From Thermoplasmatota archaeon (lineage in GTDB: Archaea > Thermoplasmatota > E2 > DHVEG-1): a stretch of 5,214 bases of DNA. A program made the position numbers and the translations under genes. The notes below the pieces were generated by a model. That model searched no databases. It was not told where the DNA came from and saw nothing but the letters and a program-made list of their open reading frames with translations. This document shows positions 1-5,214 of the stretch, piece after piece (positions within the stretch are counted from its first letter, which is position 1; every line of letters starts with the position of its first letter). The stretch lies in contig JAUWYM010000081.1 in assembly GCA_030615845.1 (NCBI GenBank), positions 1 to 5,214 on the forward strand, in the 5' to 3' direction.

Positions 1-2
1 GA

Positions 3-161
3 CTTAGTGGTTTGTTTATTGTATGTGCTCTTGCAATCCTACTTCTATACATTATATCTGGTGGAATTGGAAAAATAAGTTGGGAGTTTCTCACAAGTTT
101 TCCAACAAATGGGATGATGTCCGGTGGTATTTTTCCTATGATAATGGGTGCTGCCAAATGA
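3..161 (+). pseudogene. pstA: Fragment of phosphate ABC transporter permease PstA (N-terminal part, inverted relative to the operon)
   Basis: Frame 3 of the plus strand is open from the window edge to a TGA at 159-161 and gives 52 residues. It starts inside a hydrophobic helix (first visible residues LSGLFIVCALAILLLY). The stretch GGIGKISWEFLTSFP followed by GGIFPMIMG is the typical PstA layout: end of the first membrane helix, a SWEFL block, then the GGIFPxIxGT entry to the permease core. The match holds to the glycine codon at 147-149. The last residues AAK and the stop come from the antisense strand of pstC. The start codon lies left of the window, probably about 20 residues earlier. pstA should lie downstream of pstC on the same (minus) strand, so the opposite orientation here is anomalous. 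As it stands, this reading frame cannot make a working permease. The family assignment rests on remembered motifs over a short segment, but their order is convincing. Confidence 0.82.
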
Positions 162-962
162 GACCTCCCCCATCTCTATTGCAATTGTTGCAGTCATGGT
201 TCTCATCGACGTTAACATGTCAAATGAGATAACCGGTGCGTTACCAGTGGCCATAAGAACAGTCATGGTTTCTCCAATTGCACGAGCTACTCCAAGAATA
301 ACAGCAGCAGTAATACCTGAAAGGGCAGCAGGTAAGACAACGCCACGTATGGTATCCCATTTTGAAAGCCCCAATGCAAGCGACGCTTCTTTCATTTCAC
401 GGGGAACAGAGCGAATTGCATCCTCTGAAAGGGAAATGATGATGGGTAGCATCATCACAGCAAGCATAATTGATCCTGTCAATGCGTTAAGTCTAGTTGT
501 CGAATGAAAAAAATCATCAATCCATGTAGACAAGATAACAAGGGCAAAAAAACCATACACTACAGAAGGAATACCTGCAAGTATCTCAATAAGAGGTTTT
601 AATGTCTCACGAATCTTTGGATGAGCAAGTTCTGCAAGATAAATTGAACATCCAACACCAATAGGTACTGCGATTACTATTGCGCCAAGAGTGACAAGAA
701 ATGTTCCAAGAACCATGGGAAGTATTCCATATCTCGGCGTGTTTGGTGAAGAAGGGTCCCACACATCACCGGTGAAGAAATCGATGCCATCACCTTTAAA
801 AAAGAAAGGCAGCCCTTCAATTAATAGAAATGCGAGAATAAGTATAATGAAGGCAACTGCCGTAAGGCCAAATGCTAAAAGGACTTTTTTTATGGTTTTA
901 TCTTTAATATGGCGGATTCTTTTGTAATCGTATTTTGGTAGATTAAATATTTTTAATTTCAT
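45..962 (-). CDS. pstC: Phosphate ABC transporter permease PstC, C-terminus replaced at an inversion junction
   Basis: PstC is one of two membrane permeases of the high-affinity PstSCAB phosphate importer. The 305-residue frame has a basic N-terminus and a first helix at about 27-49. A core follows, with helices near 78-110, 123-145 and 162-178. The permease EAA loop, which contacts the PstB ATPase, spans about 192-217 (EASLALGLSKWDTI), followed by the ARAIGET helix (226-232) and the AIEMGEVSFGSTHYH block (261-275). In the family, HYH is followed by A-L-F and a last helix of some 25-40 residues. Here residues 276-305 (RKNTTGHHP...) are unrelated, hydrophilic, and translated from the antisense of pstA. 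Residues 1-275 therefore look native and the final helix is missing. The ATG at 962 overlaps the pstS TGA as ATGA, indicating translational coupling. As shown, the transporter is probably non-functional, unless the junction is artefactual. Confidence 0.9.
   Translation of the reverse strand: MKLKIFNLPKYDYKRIRHIKDKTIKKVLLAFGLTAVAFIILILAFLLIEGLPFFFKGDGIDFFTGDVWDPSSPNTPRYGILPMVLGTFLVTLGAIVIAVPIGVGCSIYLAELAHPKIRETLKPLIEILAGIPSVVYGFFALVILSTWIDDFFHSTTRLNALTGSIMLAVMMLPIIISLSEDAIRSVPREMKEASLALGLSKWDTIRGVVLPAALSGITAAVILGVARAIGETMTVLMATGNAPVISFDMLTSMRTMTATIAIEMGEVSFGSTHYHRKNTTGHHPICWKTCEKLPTYFSNSTRYNV
138..149. repeat. 12-bp microhomology at the pstC/pstA inversion junction
   Basis: The 12 bases ATGATAATGGGT on the plus strand encode M-I-M-G of the PstA fragment. 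Their complement ACCCATTATCAT encodes T-H-Y-H of PstC. Both readings fit their families, so the segment belongs to both genes at once. In an uninterrupted operon it would occur twice as an inverted pair, once near the end of pstC and once near the start of pstA. That makes it the likely crossover or template-switch site. The exact repeat length is inferred, because only one junction is visible. Confidence 0.72.
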
Positions 963-1852
963 ATAATCTTTTCCAACTCTTCATCAATGATGTTTTGAGG
1001 TAAAGGTATAAATCCAAGTTCCTCAGCAACCTTCTGTCCACCATCTTTATCTAAAATCCATTGAATGTACCGAGCGATTTCTCCTGTCGGATTACCTTTT
1101 ATATAAATATACAGATATCGTGAGATAGGATAGTCACCTGAGGCAATATTTTCTATCGTGGGGAGAAAAGCTTGCGTGTGATCTTCTTCTTTAACCTTGA
1201 GAATGTTCAATTCATCTGCCCTGTTTTCAGCATAGGCGACGCCAACATATCCAATCCCTTCGTTATCACCAATGACTGCATCTACAATCTGTGCATTACC
1301 ATTCAACGGTTGCATATCAGTTCTATAATCGTTATTATCCAATACATATTCTTGGAGAAACACATAAGTTCCAGAATTACTCTGTCTACCATACACCGTT
1401 ATTTTAAGGCTAGGGCCACCTATGCCATCCCAATTTAAGATAGTACCATTATAAATACCACGTAGCTGACTAAACGAAATCTCAGAGATATCAATGTTTT
1501 TGTTTGTAATAATTGCAATACCATCAAGACATGTTCTAAATTCAACCGTAATTACACCTTGAGATTTAGCCTGGATACTCTCATGGCTTTTGATAGGGCG
1601 TGAGGCATCAGCAATATCAATTTGGCCATTAATCAACTGTGCAATACCTGTACCAGATCCACCTCCAGAAACTGATATGGTGGCATTATCGTTAATCTTT
1701 ACATATTCTTCAGCCCATATCTGAACTAGCTCAAGCATGGTATCTGATCCTTTTTGTTTAATCTTAATTCTAGAGGGTCCACTGGTAGCAAAAAAAGCAA
1801 TAAGTAACAGGATTGCAACTATTATAATAACGAGTTTTATCTCCCCTTTCAC
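959..1852 (-). CDS. pstS: Phosphate-binding protein PstS, membrane-anchored
   Basis: This is the extracytoplasmic phosphate receptor that delivers ligand to PstCA. With the chosen GTG at 1852 it has 297 residues, a usual length. A short charged start (MKGEIK) precedes a hydrophobic segment at about 7-21 with no lipobox cysteine, so the protein is probably held by an uncleaved N-terminal helix. The mature part has the phosphate-pocket motifs GSDT (35-38), SGGGSGTG (62-69), TCLDGIAI (107-114), LRGIYNGTILNW (130-141), GRQSNSGTY (155-163) and GIGYVGVAY (199-207). The frame stays open up to a TTG at 1939 overlapping the previous gene. The GTG at 1852 is preferred because GGAG lies 8 nt before it and the resulting N-terminus is a normal signal anchor. 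Its stop overlaps the pstC start by 4 nt. The function is confident; the anchoring mode is inferred. Confidence 0.93.
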   Translation of the reverse strand: MKGEIKLVIIIVAILLLIAFFATSGPSRIKIKQKGSDTMLELVQIWAEEYVKINDNATISVSGGGSGTGIAQLINGQIDIADASRPIKSHESIQAKSQGVITVEFRTCLDGIAIITNKNIDISEISFSQLRGIYNGTILNWDGIGGPSLKITVYGRQSNSGTYVFLQEYVLDNNDYRTDMQPLNGNAQIVDAVIGDNEGIGYVGVAYAENRADELNILKVKEEDHTQAFLPTIENIASGDYPISRYLYIYIKGNPTGEIARYIQWILDKDGGQKVAEELGFIPLPQNIIDEELEKII

Positions 1853-1860
1853 CTGATCTT

Positions 1861-1864
1861 CTCC
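1861..1864 (-). promoter_or_regulatory. Ribosome binding site deciding the pstS start
   Basis: GGAG on the minus strand lies 8 nt upstream of the GTG at 1852. No comparable site precedes the more upstream in-frame TTG at 1939, so the GTG is the better start. Confidence 0.6.
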
Positions 1865-1891
1865 GATAATCAATACACTAGTAAAGAGAAT

Positions 1892-1899
1892 CTTAAATA
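1892..1899 (-). promoter_or_regulatory. Possible archaeal TATA box for pstS
   Basis: The 76-nt gap between the DUF47 gene and pstS is much longer than the other gaps in the cluster. It contains TATTTAAG on the minus strand, preceded by a purine-rich AAAAG. Transcription starting about 25 nt downstream would give a leader of roughly 15-20 nt carrying the GGAG site. This would let pstSCAB be induced separately from pit. The support is only position and composition. Confidence 0.3.
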
Positions 1900-1928
1900 G
1901 ACTTTTAATGCTTCTTATGAAACAAAAA

Positions 1929-2627
1929 TCATTTAGCAATCATTGCTCTCAGCCAATCAGCAACATTTTCTGCATGATCAGCAATGTCATCTACCCAATC
2001 AGCGATCTTTAAAAGATGATAGACATCCATAGGATCAATTTTTCTTTCAAGTTTGTAAATACCTTTGGTCATCTCATATTTCTTTTGATCCGCCTTCCAT
2101 TCATTCTCATGAACCTTATAAATGAGCTTTTTCGTCTGCTCTCGTTCTCGTCTCACAAAGCTTGTTTCAACAAGATCTCTGATATTTCCAACAGCATCTT
2201 CCATAGCCCTTACAGTGTTTATAACCAACTTAGCATGATCTATAAAGATAGGCTGCAGTTCCTTTGGTATCTTTGTATGACGCATATCAAGCATACGAAC
2301 AAGGTTTTCTGCATGATCTAAAATCTTATCCTGCTCTCGAAGTGCCCACATAAATTTTCCTTTATCCACTGGCATAAAAAGTGATGTAGGAAGATGATTT
2401 CGTAAATTACGTTTTATCATATCTGCTTCATGCTCAAGCTGTGAAACATTTTCAGCTAGCTTTGAGAAACTTTTGTAGTCACCTTTATAATACCTAATTA
2501 ACCCATCTCCTAAAATATCAATACATTCTCGAACCTTGTCCATGTGTTCCAATAATTGACCAAATGGAGATTTTCTTCTAAAAGTATCAGCAACTGGTGC
2601 TCTAAAATGATCCTTTTTCTCTGTCAT
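1929..2627 (-). CDS. DUF47 family PhoU-like phosphate transport regulator (Pit accessory protein)
   Basis: The 232-residue, mostly helical protein belongs to the DUF47/PhoU_div family (TIGR00153 type), whose genes are commonly adjacent to pit. The family is thought to bind metal through acidic clusters and to modulate phosphate permeases from the cytoplasm. Visible hallmarks are the EHEAD motif (65-69) followed by IKRNLRNHL, the FMPVDKGKF stretch (84-92), D100-x3-D104-x2-E107 (REQDKILDHAE), and the C-terminal repeat of that pattern, ADWVDDIADHAENVADWL (209-226). The N-terminal 20 residues are polar and probably disordered. The ATG at 2627 is preceded by AAGGTG with 5 nt between, and it follows the pit stop by 18 nt, so the two genes are almost certainly co-transcribed. 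The size is normal for the family (about 210-230). It is not a classical two-repeat PhoU regulator of PhoR, although it may serve the Pst system too. Confidence 0.9.
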   Translation of the reverse strand: MTEKKDHFRAPVADTFRRKSPFGQLLEHMDKVRECIDILGDGLIRYYKGDYKSFSKLAENVSQLEHEADMIKRNLRNHLPTSLFMPVDKGKFMWALREQDKILDHAENLVRMLDMRHTKIPKELQPIFIDHAKLVINTVRAMEDAVGNIRDLVETSFVRREREQTKKLIYKVHENEWKADQKKYEMTKGIYKLERKIDPMDVYHLLKIADWVDDIADHAENVADWLRAMIAK

Positions 2628-2645
2628 TTTTTCACCTTCTATCCA

Positions 2646-3884
2646 TTATACTATCACCATCAGACATATAAAAATTGCCGCTGATGTAGCAGCAGCAACA
2701 GGTACTGTTAACAACCATGATACAATAATTTTTTTAATTATGCTAAGATCTATAGCTTCTAAACCCCGTGCAAGTCCAACGCCTATGACTGCGCCTACAA
2801 CTGTGTGGGATGTCGAGATGGGTAAGCCAAGTTTTGATGCAATCAATACTGTTGTAGCAGCACCAAAATCCACTGAAAAACCTCGTGTATTTGTAAGTGT
2901 TGTAATGCGGCTACCTACTGTTTTCATAACTCTCTTTCCCCAGGTAAGACATCCAACAGCTATTCCAATTCCACCTAATGCCAGCAGTTCGGGAGGTATT
3001 TGGGCGGTTAGACTCATTTCTCCACTGGCAAGGGGTATAATAGCTGCAACTGGAGCTATTGCGTTAGCTACATCGTTTGCACCATGCGAAAACGCAACAT
3101 AACAAGAGGTAATAATCTGTAATTTCCGAAAAATACCTTCTACCGTGGCATAATCTTCAACTGATTTCGCCTCGATGTTTCTTAGTAAAAAGATCCCTAG
3201 TATGATAACAATCATAGAAATACTAGTTGAAATTAAGATTACATGTGATAACTCTGATACACCTACGATTTTACTTAACTCAGTTTTTAATAGTAAAGAA
3301 GATGCGATCAAAAAAGCAGTAACTCCAATTATAAGTGGCCCGACAATCTTAGCAGATTTCACAGGCTCTTCTTTAGCAAAAATGAGTTTCACAATAACTT
3401 TGAACACAAAAAAAGCAATTATGCAGCCGAGAATGGGTGATATAATCCAGCTTGCAGCGACCTGTCCTACTTTTCCCCAGTTAATAGACGAAAAGCCTCC
3501 TGCTATTATTCCAAAGCCTATCAGAGCGCCTATGATGGAATGGGTTGTAGAAATAGGCATTTCTTTCCAAGTCGACAGGGTTATCCAGATGGCAGCTGCA
3601 AGCAGTGACGCTATAAATCCTAACAGCAGGACATGTGGGTCTACAATCATGTCACTCTTTACAATTCCACCCTTGATTGTTTCTGCGACATGAGGACCTA
3701 CAAAAACAGCACCTACAAAATTTAGTATACCTGCAATAAGCACTGCTTGTTTGAATGTGATCGCCTTTGCACCTACAGCGGTAGCCATGGAGTTGGCAAC
3801 ATCGTTGGCACCAATGCTCCATGCCATATAAAAACCGATAGCACCTGTACCACCTGCTATAAGTAAAAACGTAATGGAATCCAA
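2646..3884 (-). CDS. pit: Inorganic phosphate transporter, Pit family permease
   Basis: This is an integral membrane symporter of phosphate (or metal-phosphate) driven by the H+ or Na+ gradient, PiT/PF01384 family. With the TTG at 3884 it has 412 residues, typical of prokaryotic members. It shows the family's inverted duplication. GANDVANS (25-32) and PISTTHSIIGALIG (110-123) in the first half are matched by GANDVANA (268-275) and PISTSHTVVGAVIG (355-368) in the second. About ten to twelve hydrophobic helices flank a central hydrophilic linker (about 234-256, RNIEAKSVEDY). A longer frame begins at a TTG at 3902, but that one lies over the Shine-Dalgarno sequence. GGAGG at 3891-3895 sits 6 nt before the TTG at 3884, so the shorter start is chosen. 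It is first in the cluster, followed after 18 nt by its DUF47 partner. Family assignment is secure; the coupling ion and any metal preference cannot be read. Confidence 0.95.
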   Translation of the reverse strand: MDSITFLLIAGGTGAIGFYMAWSIGANDVANSMATAVGAKAITFKQAVLIAGILNFVGAVFVGPHVAETIKGGIVKSDMIVDPHVLLLGFIASLLAAAIWITLSTWKEMPISTTHSIIGALIGFGIIAGGFSSINWGKVGQVAASWIISPILGCIIAFFVFKVIVKLIFAKEEPVKSAKIVGPLIIGVTAFLIASSLLLKTELSKIVGVSELSHVILISTSISMIVIILGIFLLRNIEAKSVEDYATVEGIFRKLQIITSCYVAFSHGANDVANAIAPVAAIIPLASGEMSLTAQIPPELLALGGIGIAVGCLTWGKRVMKTVGSRITTLTNTRGFSVDFGAATTVLIASKLGLPISTSHTVVGAVIGVGLARGLEAIDLSIIKKIIVSWLLTVPVAAATSAAIFICLMVIV

Positions 3885-3890
3885 CGAAAG

Positions 3891-3895
3891 CCTCC
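3891..3895 (-). promoter_or_regulatory. Strong ribosome binding site deciding the pit start
   Basis: GGAGG on the minus strand lies 6 nt upstream of the TTG at 3884. The alternative TTG at 3902 would place this motif inside the coding region and has no comparable site of its own. Confidence 0.7.
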
Positions 3896-3921
3896 GCCTC
3901 AAATAATGTTATTCAGATATG

Positions 3922-3929
3922 AAATATAA
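3922..3929 (-). promoter_or_regulatory. Possible TATA box of the pit operon
   Basis: TTATATTT on the minus strand is centred about 25 nt before position 3900. Initiation there would give a leader of roughly 15 nt holding the GGAGG site, a usual archaeal arrangement. A second T/A-rich candidate (AAGATTTATTTATT) lies farther upstream near 4020-4035. The 152-base stretch 3903-4054 between pit and the IS holds no convincing gene and is presumably the operon's control region. Confidence 0.35.
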
Positions 3930-4054
3930 CTTCTGTAAATAAGCATTACGAAAAATATCACTGAGCAATGTCTGTAAGGAGCATCTTTGTCAGAGGATAT
4001 TTCAGCTATAGGAAAACGGGATAATAAATAAATCTTTTTAAAAGAGCAGTGTTG

Positions 4055-4064
4055 CCCGTAAATT
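4055..4064. repeat. Left terminal inverted repeat of the IS
   Basis: CCCGTAAATT is the exact reverse complement of 5205-5214. Continuing inward, both ends become T-rich, with partial matches at positions 14, 16, 17 and 19. The true end may lie a few bases farther left. Confidence 0.7.
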
Positions 4065-4108
4065 AGATTTTTCAGGAGAGAGTCCATATCGTTTTTATAG
4101 GACACAAA

Positions 4109-4206
4109 AACGGGATGGACATCTCCCCAGACCGTGATTGAAAAACAATCATAAAAAAGTGACGATGCACCCATCCCGTTGTAGAGGTGTCTGGGATGGG
4201 ATGCAT
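4109..4206 (+). promoter_or_regulatory. Transposase leader with two competing stem structures
   Basis: Two pairings use the same bases. AACGGGATGG (4109-4118) is fully complementary to 4171-4180. Alternatively, 4165-4177 (ATGCACCCATCCC) pairs with 4193-4206 as 13 base pairs, with only A4201 bulged. The second stem has a 15-nt loop holding the likely ribosome site GAGGTG (4184-4189), and the start codon ATG (4201) lies in its 3' arm. A small hairpin (GATTG-AAAAA-CAATC, 4136-4150) sits between the arms of the first pairing. TTTTTATA (4092-4099) is a possible TATA box, putting a transcript start near 4120, between the first arm and the rest. These pairings are seen directly; any control of translation is inferred. 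Confidence 0.45.
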
Positions 4207-5190
4207 AAGATGAAGAAAAGAAAATCTGTAAGAAAGAAAAGTAAGTATAGTGGACGGAAGTATAAAAGATATAGGAAGGGTTTTTGGGAAAGATACAAAG
4301 GACAAAGAAAATGGAAATATACTCGTTGTATTCTTGAAGTGAAACGACTCCTGGATAATAAACCAGATCCCTATACGGTTCGTCCTCCAAACACCGTTGG
4401 AAGACCCCCGGCAAACCCAAAGGACATTCTGATATTTCTGATGTTTAAACAATTGTTCTGTTTATCCTACATAGATACCGAGAGTTTTTTATTGTGGGTG
4501 TGCGGTGAACGTATGTGGTTAATGGAAACAGTCCCTGATGCAAATACTGTACAGGAACATATCAGCGATATTCCTCTCACATACCTTGAAGATATGCTGA
4601 AAGAAACCATCCGGTGTTTGAATGACAATGATGTGACTGTTATCATAGATGCAACAGGGTTATCGTTGAATCAATACGGGCGATGGATGAATGTCAGGAA
4701 TGGTAAGAAAAAGATGAAGAAGAGGTTTGTAAAGATCCACTTGGCAGTTGACAGGGATAGTGGAAAGATTCTTGTTGGCATATGTTCTAAAGGCTGGAAG
4801 CATGAACACAAGTTTGGGGTGCGGATTGTGAAATCGCTCAGACGATCATTCTCAAAACATGGCAAGAACATAAAAGCCGAACTGCTTGATGTTGGGTACC
4901 TCTCAAGGGAGATGACCGATGAAATCGAGAAATCCAAAGCTAAACCGTATGTAAAAATGAAGAAGAACTCTATCACAAGATCCAAGGGGAGTCCTTCATG
5001 GAAACGGAACATCCGTTTCCAAAAGGAACAACCAGATGATTTCATGAAAGAATTTTGCTATCGGGTGGTGATTGAAGGTATCATTTCTGCTCTCAAGAAA
5101 ATGTTTGGTTCTGTGATCTCCTCAAAAAAGAGGCATAATCAGAATGTGGAGGTATTATGCAGGCTCGTACTGTGGAATTGTATGCACTAA
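4201..5190 (+). CDS. IS transposase, DDE superfamily (IS5/IS4-like, DDE_Tnp_1 type)
   Basis: This enzyme cuts and joins the IS ends. With the ATG at 4201 it has 329 residues. The first 42 are extremely rich in Lys/Arg (MHKMKKRKSVRKK...), suiting DNA contact. An N-terminal domain follows with GRPPANPKDILIFLMFKQLF (67-86), typical of IS5-type transposases. The catalytic triad is intact by motif: D150 in VIIDATGLS, D230 in LLDVGYLS, and E292 in YRVVIEGIISALKKMFG (Y-x2-x-x-IEG-x2-S-x-LK, the usual E signature). The frame is open back to a TTG at 4138 and contains ATGs at 4165 and 4210. The ATG at 4201 is chosen because GAGGTG lies 11 nt before it, but 4210 or 4165 is possible. The stop is 14 nt before the right IS end. 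The exact IS subgroup cannot be named without a database comparison. Confidence 0.88.
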   Translation: MHKMKKRKSVRKKSKYSGRKYKRYRKGFWERYKGQRKWKYTRCILEVKRLLDNKPDPYTVRPPNTVGRPPANPKDILIFLMFKQLFCLSYIDTESFLLWVCGERMWLMETVPDANTVQEHISDIPLTYLEDMLKETIRCLNDNDVTVIIDATGLSLNQYGRWMNVRNGKKKMKKRFVKIHLAVDRDSGKILVGICSKGWKHEHKFGVRIVKSLRRSFSKHGKNIKAELLDVGYLSREMTDEIEKSKAKPYVKMKKNSITRSKGSPSWKRNIRFQKEQPDDFMKEFCYRVVIEGIISALKKMFGSVISSKKRHNQNVEVLCRLVLWNCMH

Positions 5191-5204
5191 ACAGGGGAAG
5201 AATG

Positions 5205-5214
5205 AATTTACGGG
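5205..5214. repeat. Right terminal inverted repeat of the IS
   Basis: AATTTACGGG matches the left end in inverted orientation. It lies 14 nt after the transposase stop codon, a normal distance for a compact IS. The window ends here. Confidence 0.7.

Larger units (their letters stand above)
4055..5214 (+). mobile_element. Insertion sequence with DDE transposase (IS5/IS4-like), at least 1160 bp
   Basis: A single plus-strand transposase gene is enclosed by 10-bp perfect inverted ends, 4055-4064 and 5205-5214. The match continues imperfectly (14 of 19 positions). The element length of about 1.16 kb is normal for a one-gene IS. The right end is the last base of the window, so longer ends, a target-site duplication and the right flank cannot be seen. 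It is inserted upstream of the pit operon and transcribed away from it. No frameshift or stop disrupts the transposase, so the copy may be active. The exact left boundary is uncertain by some bases. Confidence 0.75.

Noticed and set aside
23..232. Plus-strand open frame of 69 codons at the left end
   Set aside because: It runs in a different frame from the PstA fragment, crosses the junction into antisense pstC, and has no family features or ribosome site.
1853..1939. N-terminal extension of PstS from a TTG at 1939
   Set aside because: It would overlap the DUF47 stop by 11 nt, put 29 extra residues before the signal anchor, and lacks a ribosome site. The GTG at 1852 has GGAG 8 nt upstream.
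3175..3693. Plus-strand open frame of 172 codons opposite pit
   Set aside because: It is the antisense shadow of a conserved membrane protein gene; it shows no start signals and no recognisable motifs.
4138..4200. N-terminal extension of the transposase from a TTG at 4138
   Set aside because: The first codons fall in the small 4136-4150 hairpin and the competing-stem region, with no ribosome site before them. The residues resemble no transposase N-terminus, though the ATG at 4165 cannot be fully excluded.
3899..4452. Minus-strand open frames of 173 and 126 codons upstream of pit
   Set aside because: Most of their length is the antisense of the transposase and its leader. The Ser/Phe/Tyr-rich composition is what the reverse of a Lys/Arg-rich gene gives, and no domain is visible.
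4671..5045. Minus-strand open frame of 124 codons inside the IS
   Set aside because: It lies opposite the catalytic part of the transposase, with Phe/Ser/Leu-rich low-information sequence, so it is a shadow frame.
1..5214. CRISPR array, tRNA, rRNA, toxin-antitoxin or defence system
   Set aside because: No regularly spaced repeats, no cloverleaf or conserved rRNA words, and no unassigned gene large enough to be such a system. The window is accounted for by phosphate transport and one IS.

Overview
This AT-rich window holds a phosphate-uptake gene cluster, entirely on the minus strand, next to a plus-strand insertion sequence (IS) that fills the right-hand quarter. The host is probably an archaeon. 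The evidence is a DUF47-type PhoU relative directly after a Pit phosphate permease, TATA-like boxes about 25 nt before plausible transcript starts, short leaders with GGAGG/GGAG/AGGTG ribosome sites, and frequent TTG/GTG starts. A Thermoplasmata or other euryarchaeal lineage would fit, but the sequence alone does not fix the taxon and a bacterium is not formally excluded.

Layout in the minus-strand reading direction, from right to left: pit (3884-2646), a DUF47/PhoU-like regulator (2627-1929), pstS (1852-959), pstC (962 down to about 138). Gaps are 18 nt between pit and the DUF47 gene, 76 nt between the DUF47 gene and pstS, and a 4-nt ATGA overlap between pstS and pstC. The set combines an ion-driven phosphate permease with its usual DUF47 partner and the binding protein and first permease of the high-affinity Pst ABC transporter. 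The second permease (PstA) and the ATPase (PstB) would be expected next.

The most striking feature is at the left end. pstC stops matching its family right after residue 275. The DNA beyond that point is the start of pstA, but in the wrong orientation: positions 3-149 on the plus strand encode an N-terminal PstA segment running head-on into pstC. The two reading frames meet at, and share, a 12-bp sequence (138-149) that fits both families on opposite strands. This is what an inversion or fold-back between short inverted repeats in pstC and pstA would leave. It may be a real inversion that disables (or could toggle) the Pst transporter, or an amplification/assembly chimera at a contig end. The window cannot decide, but the two models predict different DNA to the left.

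On the right, an IS (about 4055 to at least 5214) encodes an intact DDE transposase of about 329 residues, bounded by 10-bp inverted ends. The right end coincides with the last base of the window. The transposase leader contains two mutually exclusive stem pairings, one placing the ribosome site in a loop and the start codon in the stem, which could control translation. The IS lies divergently, about 150 bp upstream of the pit coding region.
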